From assembly GCF_014636865.1 (NCBI RefSeq), contig NZ_BMER01000001.1, positions 2,592,718 to 2,656,717 on the forward strand: a stretch of 64,000 nucleotides of DNA. Reading direction: 5' to 3'. The stretch is from Parapedobacter pyrenivorans. GTDB taxonomy: Bacteria > Bacteroidota > Bacteroidia > Sphingobacteriales > Sphingobacteriaceae. Positions 34,509 to 43,176 of the stretch are shown one piece after another (the stretch's first letter is position 1; every line of letters begins with the position of its first letter). The translations under genes and the position numbers were made by a program. The notes below the pieces were generated by a model. That model had not been told where the DNA came from. It made no database searches and worked only from the letters and a program-made list of their open reading frames with translations.

Positions 34509-37073
34509 TTAGTCGATACTAAACCTGATCCCCGCATAAAACATCCTGCCGGTAAGCGGCCCCCAAAGCATTGACGTGTCGAAAAATTCGCTGAAGGGCT
34601 GATCTGCAGCCAGCACCGGGTTCTGCTGGAAAAAGTTAGTCAGGTTTTCCCCCCCGATATACAGATCGATGGGACGCACCTTACCGATTGTTTTGCTGAT
34701 TTGGGCGTTCATCGTTACGTATGCATTTGAATATTCGGGCATCTGATACGCCGTGGGGTTGCTGGCGGTTGAAGGCAAGCGCTTTTGGCCGGTTATATTG
34801 AGTGTATAGTCAAAATGCCATCCGCCGCTATGCGTGTTATATCCCAGGTTTACGAAACCCCGGTGGCGAGCTACAAGTGGCTTTCGCAACAATTCGTCAC
34901 CATAAGTGGTCTTCACATCGAAAAACCGATAAGCCAATCGTGTCTCGAAATGGGGTAGTGGTATAAACCGCAATTCAGTCTGTAAACTGTTGGAGTATGA
35001 CTCGCCTTCGAGGTTGTAGAAAGCTAGCTCCCGAGGGTTTTCGTAATCGACAACCACTTGATTGATGAAATCATTTCGGAAAAACTCCGTGCTAAAGGAA
35101 GCCTCGCGGTGGAACAAGCGGAAGGATTGGTCAAAGCTGATACCCGTGTTCCAGGCGATTTCCGGCTTGAGGCCGTAAGCGTTTTCGGCGGTGTTGGCCG
35201 CAGCAATGCGAACAACCCGGGCACTAGCTAAGGCAGCGGTATTTTCCGCAAAGATATTGGCTGTACGCTGACCTCGCCCACCGCTGAGCCTAAAGGTGGT
35301 GCCCTGTATGGGCTGATAACGCAGGTGTGCGCGTGGTGTTGCAAACCAGCCATACAGGTTGTTGTAATCACCCCGTATGCCCACTACGGCGTCGAACTTA
35401 TCAGAAGGGCTGAAGGTGTATTCAAAAAAGCCACCCGGAACGATTTCAGTGCGTTCAAATCGCTCGCCGATGTAGCGCTCATCATAGCGGTCGTATTGCA
35501 TGCTCAAACCCGTGCGGTATTTGTGCACTACCGTTCCTATAATATCCTGATAAATCAGATTGGCATAGGCGTTCTGTTGTTCGGCATCATAGGTGCGTAG
35601 ACCGAAATAGGATTTTTGATTATAAGATGTACCTGATAGCTGCAAGCCAATGCTTCGCTGTGTGTTTTGGGGAAACACATAGCCGATTTTGGCAAAAGCC
35701 TCATAGCGGTCGATGTCGAAGCCCAGTCCGTACCGGTTTTCGGTAAGCTTGTCGGTTTCGGGGTCAAAATCAGTTTGCCCACCGGTACGGTTGTCGCTGA
35801 GGAATTTGACGCCGAACTGGAGGATAAAGCCTTTTCCGTCTTCATATTTCCAGCGGTTTACTCCCGAAAAGAGATTTCCTACAGGAATATCCCTGAAACC
35901 GTTATCGCTGAAGTTCATGGACTTGTTGTACATGAAATTATCGTGTAGGAGCAAGCTGCCCGACCAACGCTCATTGAATCGCTGGGACAGGTTGAGGTTG
36001 ATGTCAGATCTCCCCATGTTGTTCCCGTACGCATTGAAGAACAGTTTTTCTGATGTTTCCGGCTTTTTCAACTCCACATTAATTTGTCCGGCTATATTCT
36101 CGAAACCATTCACCACAGAGCCTATGCCCTTGCCGATCTGGATGGATTCAATCCATGTACCGGAGATACTGTTGAGCCCCAGCGGCGTGGCCAATCCGCG
36201 CGGCCCCGGAAGATTTTCCACGGTGAGTTGTGTGTAGATGCCACTAAGTCCGAGCATCTGGATCTGCTTACTGCCCGTGACGGCATCGCTGCTGACAACA
36301 TCGACAGAAGCATTGGTCTCAAAGCTTTCGCTGAGGTCGCAGCAAGCAGCTTTAAAAAGTTCCTGGCCCGTCAGTACCTCCAGCCGTGTAGGACTAAGTG
36401 CCGATATGTAATTTGAGCTACGCCTTGCCGATATGGTCACTTCGGCCAATACGTTTTCCTTGGCAGTGACTACCACAATCTCTTGTGGATCGTTGATGGT
36501 CAATGTATCGGATCGAAACCCTGTGTAGGAAATGACGAGTTGCTTGAAATGTGATTGATGATCGATCTTAAATACACCCGATGCATCTGACCGCGTATTT
36601 ACGGATGTGTCTTCTAACCAATGGATATTGGCCGATTCAATCGGATTGAGTTCACCACGATTGTTTTCCTGCATGATCACGCCGGTAACGGGATGGTCGT
36701 GATCATCGTATCCGCCAGTTTTGTGTACATTTTTTTCATCGTGATAATGACAGCATGCAGGCAGCTTCTTATATGCAATTGGGTCAGCTTGCCGGCCTTC
36801 CACATCGTGGCCCACCGCTAGAATACGTTGTTTTGCAGCTTCGACATCGTAGCTATCGAAGTCGAATGTGAGGGTAAGCGATTGGCTGCCCGCATCCCAA
36901 GCTGCTTTTTTCAGCCCGTCCGCTCCAGCCGCCTTTTCTATCCTGGATTTGCACATGCCGCACACTCCGGCCACATTGAAGGTAGCCGTACTGTCTTGGG
37001 CGTTGGCTACCGATAGGAATGCTATTGGCAGTGAGATAACTATGAAGGAAAATATGTTTATGAAAAATGTCAT
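34509..37073 (-). CDS. TonB-dependent receptor with fused HMA metal-binding domain
   Basis: An 854-residue outer-membrane receptor. After a signal peptide (cleavage near VANAQD) comes a heavy-metal-associated domain (about residues 28-95) with the metal-site motif GVCGMCKSR (Cys38, Cys41), then a Cys/His-rich linker with CCHYH (107-111) and DDHDHP. A carboxypeptidase-like regulatory segment (about 129-210), plug (about 225-340, with GLSGIYTQLTVENLPGPRG) and 22-strand-type barrel follow, ending GRMFYAGIRFSID. This is a metal-linked TonB receptor in which the usually separate HMA protein is fused to the receptor. Copper or a related ion is a likely cargo by inference. Confidence 0.93.
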   Translation of the reverse strand: MTFFINIFSFIVISLPIAFLSVANAQDSTATFNVAGVCGMCKSRIEKAAGADGLKKAAWDAGSQSLTLTFDFDSYDVEAAKQRILAVGHDVEGRQADPIAYKKLPACCHYHDEKNVHKTGGYDDHDHPVTGVIMQENNRGELNPIESANIHWLEDTSVNTRSDASGVFKIDHQSHFKQLVISYTGFRSDTLTINDPQEIVVVTAKENVLAEVTISARRSSNYISALSPTRLEVLTGQELFKAACCDLSESFETNASVDVVSSDAVTGSKQIQMLGLSGIYTQLTVENLPGPRGLATPLGLNSISGTWIESIQIGKGIGSVVNGFENIAGQINVELKKPETSEKLFFNAYGNNMGRSDINLNLSQRFNERWSGSLLLHDNFMYNKSMNFSDNGFRDIPVGNLFSGVNRWKYEDGKGFILQFGVKFLSDNRTGGQTDFDPETDKLTENRYGLGFDIDRYEAFAKIGYVFPQNTQRSIGLQLSGTSYNQKSYFGLRTYDAEQQNAYANLIYQDIIGTVVHKYRTGLSMQYDRYDERYIGERFERTEIVPGGFFEYTFSPSDKFDAVVGIRGDYNNLYGWFATPRAHLRYQPIQGTTFRLSGGRGQRTANIFAENTAALASARVVRIAAANTAENAYGLKPEIAWNTGISFDQSFRLFHREASFSTEFFRNDFINQVVVDYENPRELAFYNLEGESYSNSLQTELRFIPLPHFETRLAYRFFDVKTTYGDELLRKPLVARHRGFVNLGYNTHSGGWHFDYTLNITGQKRLPSTASNPTAYQMPEYSNAYVTMNAQISKTIGKVRPIDLYIGGENLTNFFQQNPVLAADQPFSEFFDTSMLWGPLTGRMFYAGIRFSID

Positions 37074-37110
37074 TATCGTAATTGATTTTAGTCCTGATCA
37101 TGAATAGTGT

Positions 37111-37126
37111 TTGTGCGGTTGCACAA
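37111..37126. promoter_or_regulatory. Inverted repeat TTGTGC-N4-GCACAA upstream of TonB receptor
   Basis: Perfect six-base arms around four bases, 38-53 bases upstream of the TonB receptor start and inside the gap after the Cys/His-rich gene. A short hairpin or a metal-responsive operator is possible; I recognise no specific regulator consensus. Confidence 0.35.
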
Positions 37127-37190
37127 TTTTTACGCAAGCCAAATACGGAAATCTGGTGCAGCGGTTGCTAATGATTTGATGAGACTTTAA

Positions 37191-37643
37191 TCAGATAAGG
37201 TAGGTGCAGTGCCGGACAAATAGGGGGATCGCGTCTGCGGGTGGCGGGGCGTCCATGGCTTGGACACTGTGGTGGATGTCCAAAGGAAAGCCAACGAAAC
37301 TAACCAACGCAAACGCCAACAATTCAGCAGGATAGATTTTTGCCGGATTTTTATCATTCGCGGGAAGGTGATCTCCGGTTGTTTTTTGAGCGTCTACTTT
37401 TACACTCTTGCAATGGCTTTGCGATTGTTGATCGGTGGCGCAGTGCTCACTGCTATTGCAGTCCTCGGTTTTTTTGCTTTCCTGCTGTGTCAAGCAAAGC
37501 GGGCAATCATCATGACTGGCGCTTTTCTGATCTTGAATGGCAAGTTCCTGGAGCTTTCCACAACAATAATGCAGGTGCACAGTCGCCCCAGTCGCCGAAA
37601 ATGCGTATACACACATGAGCAATATGGAGAAGACCTTAACCAT
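37191..37643 (-). CDS. Cys/His-rich exported protein next to metal TonB receptor
   Basis: A 150-residue protein with a signal-like N-terminus (MVKVFSILLMCVYAFSATGATV), then HLHYCCGKLQELAI, CPLCLTQQ and a stretch with several Cys and His (CNSSEHCATD, SHCKSV). A hydrophobic segment lies near residues 105-120. The Cys pairs suggest metal or disulfide chemistry. It is 117 bases upstream of the HMA-TonB receptor on the same strand, so the two probably act together on metal uptake or resistance. I do not recognise a named family. Its -7 box TATCTTTG (37653-37660) ends nine bases before the ATG. Confidence 0.75.
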   Translation of the reverse strand: MVKVFSILLMCVYAFSATGATVHLHYCCGKLQELAIQDQKSASHDDCPLCLTQQESKKTEDCNSSEHCATDQQSQSHCKSVKVDAQKTTGDHLPANDKNPAKIYPAELLAFALVSFVGFPLDIHHSVQAMDAPPPADAIPLFVRHCTYLI

Positions 37644-37652
37644 CTATCGGTG

Positions 37653-37660
37653 CAAAGATA
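37653..37660 (-). promoter_or_regulatory. -7 box of Cys/His-rich gene, 9 bases from ATG
   Basis: Minus-strand TATCTTTG matches TAnnTTTG and ends nine bases before the ATG at 37643, giving an mRNA with an extremely short leader. It presumably also drives the TonB receptor downstream. Confidence 0.5.
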
Positions 37661-37663
37661 ACG

Positions 37664-37697
37664 AAAAACCTCACAGGTTTCAAAGCACCTGTGAGGT
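37664..37697 (-). terminator. Rho-independent terminator after flotillin gene
   Basis: On the minus strand ACCTCACAGGT pairs perfectly with ACCTGTGAGGT around an eight-base loop and is followed by TTTTTCG. It lies nine bases beyond the flotillin stop and ahead of the Cys/His-rich gene promoter. Confidence 0.88.
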
Positions 37698-37705
37698 CTG
37701 GGCTA

Positions 37706-39289
37706 TTATTTCACTTCTTCGGCATCCTGGATATCATCGCCAGGCCTGTCATTTTTCTGTTTCTTGCTCGATCCGGGTATGGCCGGTGATTGTTTATCTT
37801 TGCTTTCACCGAGGTAGCTGGGCAATTCCATACCAGCCATATCAAAGATGTCTTTCAGTGGGGGTACGGATTTATAAAGACCGGATACAAAGTTGGCTGT
37901 GGACGTCTTGCCATCTTCTCCGCCACCATTGCCACCATCCCATACCGTGACTTTATCGATCTTGATGTTTTTGATGGCTTCTGTCTGCAGCTTGACCAGC
38001 TCTGGCAATTTATCGGCAATAAGCAGCAATACCGCATCTTTCGGATTATTGCCTGCAGATTTGACAATTTCGTTGAGTCCTTCAGCCTGTTTAGTAAGCA
38101 TTTCGTATACGCCGCGGGCTTCGGCTTCCAGTTTAGCAAAAATCGCATCGGCTTCACCCCGTGCTTTTTCACGGAGCTGCTCGGCTTCAGCCTGTGCTTC
38201 GATGATGGCCTTTTGTTTTTGGATTTCGGCGGCTACCACAATGGTTGCATTTTGTGCCGCGCGGTCGCGCTCGGCACGGGCATCTTCGGCAAGTTGTTCT
38301 GCTCGATAAGCCTCTTCCAGTGCTTTTGCCTGTTGCACCTTTTCGGCGGCCACCGCCTTTTTCAGCGCCTCTGCTTCCCGTTCGCGACGTTGGGCATCAG
38401 ACGCGGCGATTTGGATCTTTGATTGGTTTTCTCCTTGTACAGCAATGGCATTGGCGTCGGCTATTTTTACACGGGTATCACGTTCCGCCTCAGCCTTACC
38501 GATGTTTTCGTCTCTAGAAGCCCCCGCTATGCTCACCTCCCTGTCTTTGTCGGCGATAGCCACTTCAATATCCCGGTCACGCTGCATTTCAGCCACCTTG
38601 ATATCCCGTTCTTTTTCGGCCTCGGTTTTCCCGATATCACCCAAGCGTTCTTGATCGGCTACCCTTATTTTCGCTTCATTGATTGCCTTGGCGGCTGCTT
38701 CTTTACCTAACGCATCGATGTAGCCGCTTTCGTCTTTGATATCGGTGACGTTGACGTTGATCATTTTAAGGCCGATCTTATTGAGTTCGGCCTCCACGTT
38801 AGTGGCAATGTTATGCAGGAATTTGTCACGGTTGTTGTTGATTTCTTCAATATCCATCATAGCGACCACAAGACGCATTTGCCCTAGGATAATGTCTTTG
38901 GCCAGTTCATGGACTTGCGGGCGTTGCATACCCAATAGGCGCTCCGCCGCATTCATCATTACAGATGGTTCTGTGGAGATACCTACCGTATAGCGTGAAG
39001 GAACGTCTACCCGGATATTTTGTTTACTGAGTGCGCTGGTGAGGTTTACCTCAATGGATATCGGGGTGAGATCCAAAAAAGAGTAATCCTGAATGACCGG
39101 CCAAATAAACGCCGCCCCGCCGTGGATGCATTTTGCGGTCCGGGTGTTGTCAGTAGCATTTTTCCCTACTTTACCATAGACCACCAAAATGCGGTCCGAC
39201 GGACAGCGCTTATAGCGCTTGAATAGTGAGATGACAAATACGAATACGATAATGATGCCAACGGCAATCGCAATCAACATAAATTCCAT
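37706..39289 (-). CDS. Flotillin family protein (FloT/YuaG type)
   Basis: A 527-residue membrane scaffold. An N-terminal transmembrane segment (about residues 2-24) is followed by a band-7/PHB domain (about 30-210) and a long Ala/Glu/Arg-rich coiled coil (about 225-420, for example AEKERDIKVAEMQRDRDIEVA), then a short tail ending in a Gly/acidic segment. This is the standard layout of bacterial FloT. It lies 69 bases downstream of an NfeD-like gene on the same strand, the usual partnership for this family. Confidence 0.93.
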   Translation of the reverse strand: MEFMLIAIAVGIIIVFVFVISLFKRYKRCPSDRILVVYGKVGKNATDNTRTAKCIHGGAAFIWPVIQDYSFLDLTPISIEVNLTSALSKQNIRVDVPSRYTVGISTEPSVMMNAAERLLGMQRPQVHELAKDIILGQMRLVVAMMDIEEINNNRDKFLHNIATNVEAELNKIGLKMINVNVTDIKDESGYIDALGKEAAAKAINEAKIRVADQERLGDIGKTEAEKERDIKVAEMQRDRDIEVAIADKDREVSIAGASRDENIGKAEAERDTRVKIADANAIAVQGENQSKIQIAASDAQRREREAEALKKAVAAEKVQQAKALEEAYRAEQLAEDARAERDRAAQNATIVVAAEIQKQKAIIEAQAEAEQLREKARGEADAIFAKLEAEARGVYEMLTKQAEGLNEIVKSAGNNPKDAVLLLIADKLPELVKLQTEAIKNIKIDKVTVWDGGNGGGEDGKTSTANFVSGLYKSVPPLKDIFDMAGMELPSYLGESKDKQSPAIPGSSKKQKNDRPGDDIQDAEEVK

Positions 39290-39358
39290 ACGGCTTTAAG
39301 TGTTATTTGGTGTAAAAATATAGTTCGGTAATCGTTAAATTGTCACGTCTTCAAATCT

Positions 39359-39952
39359 TCACATTTTCCCGGTGACGAGGAGTACACTGTCGTTTACAAT
39401 TCCGATGACCGTTACGGGTTTTCCCGTCGGAACATCAACTTCATCATCCGTTAACGCCCGCAATTCGCGCAGTGACCCTTGTACACGGATGTGTACTTTG
39501 CCATAGCCACCACGAGCGGCCGGTATCCGCAAATACGTTTCTGCTTGTTTATGCAGTGCATTCTGGATCAGTAATGTACCACTTGAGCGAAGTTTCGCCA
39601 TCCGCGAAAAGAGCAAAAACATGACCATTACGATCGCGATGCCGGATAAGGATGACCAAAGGATGACCTGCGCGAGCGGCAGATTACCTTGAAGGCAGGC
39701 CAATCCTACCCAGCCGAATACCGTGAAAAAGGTAATGAAGTTTTTGATGGTAAAAAACTGGTAATCGATTCCACCATCACCATCCACGTATTCATCCGAA
39801 TCGCCGAATGCACCGTCGTCATCACCCCCGATAAATGAGATAATGGTTTGGACAACAAACATAAAGGAGAATAGTAGTGCGACGGCCCAAAAGAATTTTT
39901 CGACACCCCCGAGGGTTTGCCACCAAGATGCTATGGATAGTGTTTTCATCAT
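39359..39952 (-). CDS. NfeD/YuaF-like membrane protein
   Basis: A 197-residue protein with three membrane segments (about residues 20-40, 72-92 and 96-116) and a C-terminal OB-fold-like domain (about 125-197, GGYGKVHIRVQGSLRELRALTDDEVDVPTGKPVTVIGI). This is the pattern of NfeD-type proteins that pair with flotillins. It lies directly upstream of the flotillin gene, which supports a joint role in membrane microdomains. Two ATG codons stand in tandem at the start. Confidence 0.85.
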   Translation of the reverse strand: MMKTLSIASWWQTLGGVEKFFWAVALLFSFMFVVQTIISFIGGDDDGAFGDSDEYVDGDGGIDYQFFTIKNFITFFTVFGWVGLACLQGNLPLAQVILWSSLSGIAIVMVMFLLFSRMAKLRSSGTLLIQNALHKQAETYLRIPAARGGYGKVHIRVQGSLRELRALTDDEVDVPTGKPVTVIGIVNDSVLLVTGKM

Positions 39953-40130
39953 TTAGTGTATAGATTTACGCTGTGTTCGTCAATTGGTGTTACTCAACCA
40001 ACATGGCGATTGGGTAACGTGTGTTTGTTTATTAGATGTCAAATTTGGGAAGATGTTACAAGAATTCCTAATTTCCCAAGTTTTTCCCGTTTTAGGGCTT
40101 TATTTTGTGGGTGTTACAAAATATACTGAT

Positions 40131-40580
40131 ATGAAAAAGCTACTATTAGGCCTGACGGTTATTACTTTTATAAGTCTTTCCGCGGTGGGACAAGATGCCC
40201 AGCGGCGTGGCGTACCAGCTGTGGTATTGAATGCGTTTCAGCAACAGTTCCCAAAGGCGCGGCAAGTGGAGTGGGAAAAAAAGAAAGACGGCAACTACGA
40301 AGTGGAGTTTGACATAGGCTTGATAAGCCGCGACCATCAGGCGATTATCAGTCCCGAAGGGAAAGTGCTTCGATACGAAGAAGAAATAACGTCTTCTTCG
40401 CTTCCGGATGCTGTCAAGACACAAATCAAGACAGAATTTGCCGAATACCGCATTGGAGATGTTAAGAAAATCGAGGTAGACGGCAAGATTACCTATGCGG
40501 TTGAACTGGATAATCGCTATGGTGATTTGAAAGTGGATTTTGACCCCGAAGGAAAGATCGTCAAGGAACGGATGGACTAA
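40131..40580 (+). CDS. Secreted PepSY-like (DUF2874-type) protein
   Basis: A 149-residue protein with a signal peptide (MKKLLLGLTVITFISLSAVGQ) and two PepSY-like repeats: PAVVLNAFQQQFPKARQVEWEKKKDGNYEVEFD and LPDAVKTQIKTEFAEYRIGDVKKIEVDGKITYAVELD. Such proteins are common small periplasmic proteins in Bacteroidota and may bind or inhibit peptidases; no function is shown here. ATG 40131 is chosen because it gives a clean signal peptide. It converges on the trp operon with a shared hairpin between. Confidence 0.85.
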   Translation: MKKLLLGLTVITFISLSAVGQDAQRRGVPAVVLNAFQQQFPKARQVEWEKKKDGNYEVEFDIGLISRDHQAIISPEGKVLRYEEEITSSSLPDAVKTQIKTEFAEYRIGDVKKIEVDGKITYAVELDNRYGDLKVDFDPEGKIVKERMD

Positions 40581-40596
40581 GGCCCATCCGTTTCAT
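40568..40596 (+). terminator. Terminator between PepSY-like gene and trpA
   Basis: ACGGATGG at 40568-40575 pairs with CCATCCGT at 40584-40591 around an eight-base loop and is followed by a T-rich stretch on the plus strand. The PepSY-like stop lies inside the loop. It may also help end the convergent trp transcript. Confidence 0.65.
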
Positions 40597-41370
40597 TTAT
40601 CCCTTCAGTTGGCGGATGAATTGCGGTATTTTCCTGCTGTAATCGGTTTCTCCCAGCAATTTTACGAACGCACTACCCACGATGGCACCATCGGCGTGAT
40701 CGGTAGCCCGTGTAAAGGCATGGTGGCCTGAGATGCCAAAGCCGATGGCCACCGGGTTTTTCAATTGCATTGCGCGGATGCGTGAAAAATAGGCTTCGGT
40801 ATTTTCAGACACCGAAAGGTTTTTGCCGGTGGTGGCCGAAGAAGACAAGAGGTAAATAAAACCGGTCGATAGGTCGTCAATTTTCCGGATGCGTTCTTCG
40901 GATGTTTGCGGGGTCACAAGGAAAATGTTGCTCAGCCCATTTTCTTCGAATACGCTCCGGTACCGCTCTTCGTACTCGTACATGGGCAGGTCGGGAACAA
41001 TTACCCCATCCACGCCAACCGCTTTACAGGATTTGCAGAAGCTTTCCACGCCATACTGCAGCACCGGATTGACGTAGCCCATGAGCAGCACCGGGATGTT
41101 GACCCGTCGGCGAAGGTCCTTGAGCTGTTCGAAGAGGACACCGAGCGACATGCCGTTGCGTAAGGCCGCTTCCGAACTATGCTGGATAACCGGCCCGTCC
41201 GCCACCGGATCAGAGTAGGGGAATCCGATTTCAAGGAAATCCACTCCTGCGTTTTCTAACGTTTCGGCGATATCCACTGTGCTTTCCAATGTCGGATATC
41301 CGGCTGTATAATAAATAGAGAGTATGCGTTTGCTGCCTTTGTCGGCAAATAAGCGATTGATCCTGTTCAT
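40597..41370 (-). CDS. trpA: Tryptophan synthase alpha chain
   Basis: TrpA cleaves indole-3-glycerol phosphate to indole, which passes to TrpB. The 257-residue TIM barrel has the catalytic Glu in FLEIGFPYSDPVADGPVIQ and the second acid in the DGVIVPDLP loop. Length is typical. It is the last gene of trpDFBA and starts two bases after the trpB stop. Confidence 0.97.
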   Translation of the reverse strand: MNRINRLFADKGSKRILSIYYTAGYPTLESTVDIAETLENAGVDFLEIGFPYSDPVADGPVIQHSSEAALRNGMSLGVLFEQLKDLRRRVNIPVLLMGYVNPVLQYGVESFCKSCKAVGVDGVIVPDLPMYEYEERYRSVFEENGLSNIFLVTPQTSEERIRKIDDLSTGFIYLLSSSATTGKNLSVSENTEAYFSRIRAMQLKNPVAIGFGISGHHAFTRATDHADGAIVGSAFVKLLGETDYSRKIPQFIRQLKG

Positions 41371-41372
41371 GG

Positions 41373-42557
41373 TTAAAACCCAAAATACTTCATGTAATTA
41401 TCCAAATCCTTGTCGCCGCGCCCGGAAAGACAAACGACCACATTTTCGTCACCCTTGAAAGTCATTTTCTCCAGTTGAGCCAGCGCATGAGCGCTTTCAA
41501 TTGCGGGGATGATGCCTTCCAGCCGGGTGAGTAGTAAACCCGCTTGCATGGCTTCATCATCCGTAATATTAACGTAGGTAGCACGCCCCTTTTCATATAG
41601 CCAGGCATGCTGCGGCCCGACACCCGGATAATCCAATCCGGCGGAAATGGAATAGGGCTCGATAACCTGTCCGTCATCGGTCTGCATCAATAACGAACGG
41701 CTACCGTGCAACACGCCCTCGCGCCCAAGGACGGTTGTCGCCGCCGATTCACCGGAATCCACCCCTTTGCCGGCGGCTTCTACAGCCACCAGTTTCACGT
41801 CATGATCGTCTAGGAAGTGATAGAACATGCCGGCGGCATTGCTACCACCGCCTACGCAAGCTATCACATGGTCGGGCGTTTCGCGGCCGGTTTTTTCCAG
41901 CAATTGTTTTCGCGTTTCGGCCGAGATGACCGACTGGAAACGGGCCACCATATCCGGATAGGGGTGTGGACCAACGACCGATCCGATGATATAATGCGTA
42001 TCTACGGGATTATTTATCCAGTCGCGCAGTGCTTCGTTGGTTGCATCTTTCAACGTTTTACTGCCCGACTCGGCGGCGATTACCTCGGCACCCATCATTT
42101 TCATCCGCGCTACGTTGGGTGCTTGCCTCTCGATATCAATAGCGCCCATATAGACCACGCATTTTAGGCCTTTGAGTGCGCACACCGTGGCGGTAGCCAC
42201 GCCGTGTTGCCCGGCGCCTGTCTCGGCAATGATGCGTTTCTTGCCAAGCCGCTCCGCGAGTAAGATCTGGCCAATGGTATTATTGATTTTATGCGCACCG
42301 GTGTGGTTGAGGTCTTCCCGCTTGAGGAAGATATTAGTGCCGTAACGTTCCGAAAGTCGTTGCGCGGGGTAAAGGGGAGAGGGCCGGCCTACGTAGTCCC
42401 TCAGCAACTTGTCAAATTCTTGCCTGAAATCATCACTGTGGATGATCGCTAAGTATTGCTGCCGCAGTTCCTCCACATTGGGGTACAGCATTTCGGGGAT
42501 GTAGGCTCCGCCAAAATGGCCATAGTAGCCTTTCTCGTTTACTTGATATTCACTCAT
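41373..42557 (-). CDS. trpB: Tryptophan synthase beta chain
   Basis: TrpB joins indole and serine with PLP to make tryptophan. The 394-residue product has the PLP-binding Lys90 in [22 protein letters not shown], and the phosphate-binding [10 protein letters not shown] segment. Length and the start ([17 protein letters not shown]) are typical of the TrpB1 class that works with TrpA. It overlaps the trpF stop by eight bases. Confidence 0.98.
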   Translation of the reverse strand: MSEYQVNEKGYYGHFGGAYIPEMLYPNVEELRQQYLAIIHSDDFRQEFDKLLRDYVGRPSPLYPAQRLSERYGTNIFLKREDLNHTGAHKINNTIGQILLAERLGKKRIIAETGAGQHGVATATVCALKGLKCVVYMGAIDIERQAPNVARMKMMGAEVIAAESGSKTLKDATNEALRDWINNPVDTHYIIGSVVGPHPYPDMVARFQSVISAETRKQLLEKTGRETPDHVIACVGGGSNAAGMFYHFLDDHDVKLVAVEAAGKGVDSGESAATTVLGREGVLHGSRSLLMQTDDGQVIEPYSISAGLDYPGVGPQHAWLYEKGRATYVNITDDEAMQAGLLLTRLEGIIPAIESAHALAQLEKMTFKGDENVVVCLSGRGDKDLDNYMKYFGF

Positions 42558-43176
42558 CGTTGATGGTTTGTAACGTTCGTTTTAATAATGCAATGTCCTT
42601 GATGCCTGGTTCCGTCTCGAATCTTGAGTTCAGATCAACGGCGTAGAGGCGGCTGTCACCCAGCAGTAGGGCGTCTGCTATGTTTTCAGCGCCTATTCCA
42701 CCACTCAGGAAAAACGGTTTATCGGATGGGTAGCCGTCGAGTAGTTTCCAATCAAACCGTATACCTGTGCCACCATGATGTGCGCTTTGGGTATCAAATA
42801 GATAATAGTCAGTTACCCCCTCGTAGTCCGCCAATTTAGCCCAATCAAAATGCGCGTTGATGCCGAAGGCTTTGACGATTTCAACGTGATTTTCCTTTAA
42901 GTCGGCGCAATACGCCGGACTTTCATTTCCATGCAATTGTATTGCTTGGAAAGCATATTGGCTGGCCGTCGCCTTCACATGGTCAATATCAGCATTGACA
43001 AAAACCCCTGTTTTCTTGACCCCTTTCAATCGGGCAACCCACGCTGCCTCGAGTTGTCCCACGAAACGTTTAGAACCGGGGTAGAAAATGAAACCGATGT
43101 AATCCGGCTGCAAGCTAAGCACTTCCCGGATGTTCTCGGGGTGCTTAAGGCCACATATTTTTATTTTCGGTTTCAT
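42550..43176 (-). CDS. trpF: Phosphoribosylanthranilate isomerase
   Basis: TrpF converts phosphoribosylanthranilate to the ribulose form in tryptophan synthesis. The 208-residue TIM barrel has [11 protein letters not shown] with the catalytic Cys, the [14 protein letters not shown] segment, [20 protein letters not shown] with the catalytic Asp, and [10 protein letters not shown] for phosphate binding. It overlaps trpD by four bases (ATGA) and trpB by eight. trpC, which normally lies between trpD and trpF, is absent. Confidence 0.96.
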   Translation of the reverse strand: MKPKIKICGLKHPENIREVLSLQPDYIGFIFYPGSKRFVGQLEAAWVARLKGVKKTGVFVNADIDHVKATASQYAFQAIQLHGNESPAYCADLKENHVEIVKAFGINAHFDWAKLADYEGVTDYYLFDTQSAHHGGTGIRFDWKLLDGYPSDKPFFLSGGIGAENIADALLLGDSRLYAVDLNSRFETEPGIKDIALLKRTLQTINDE

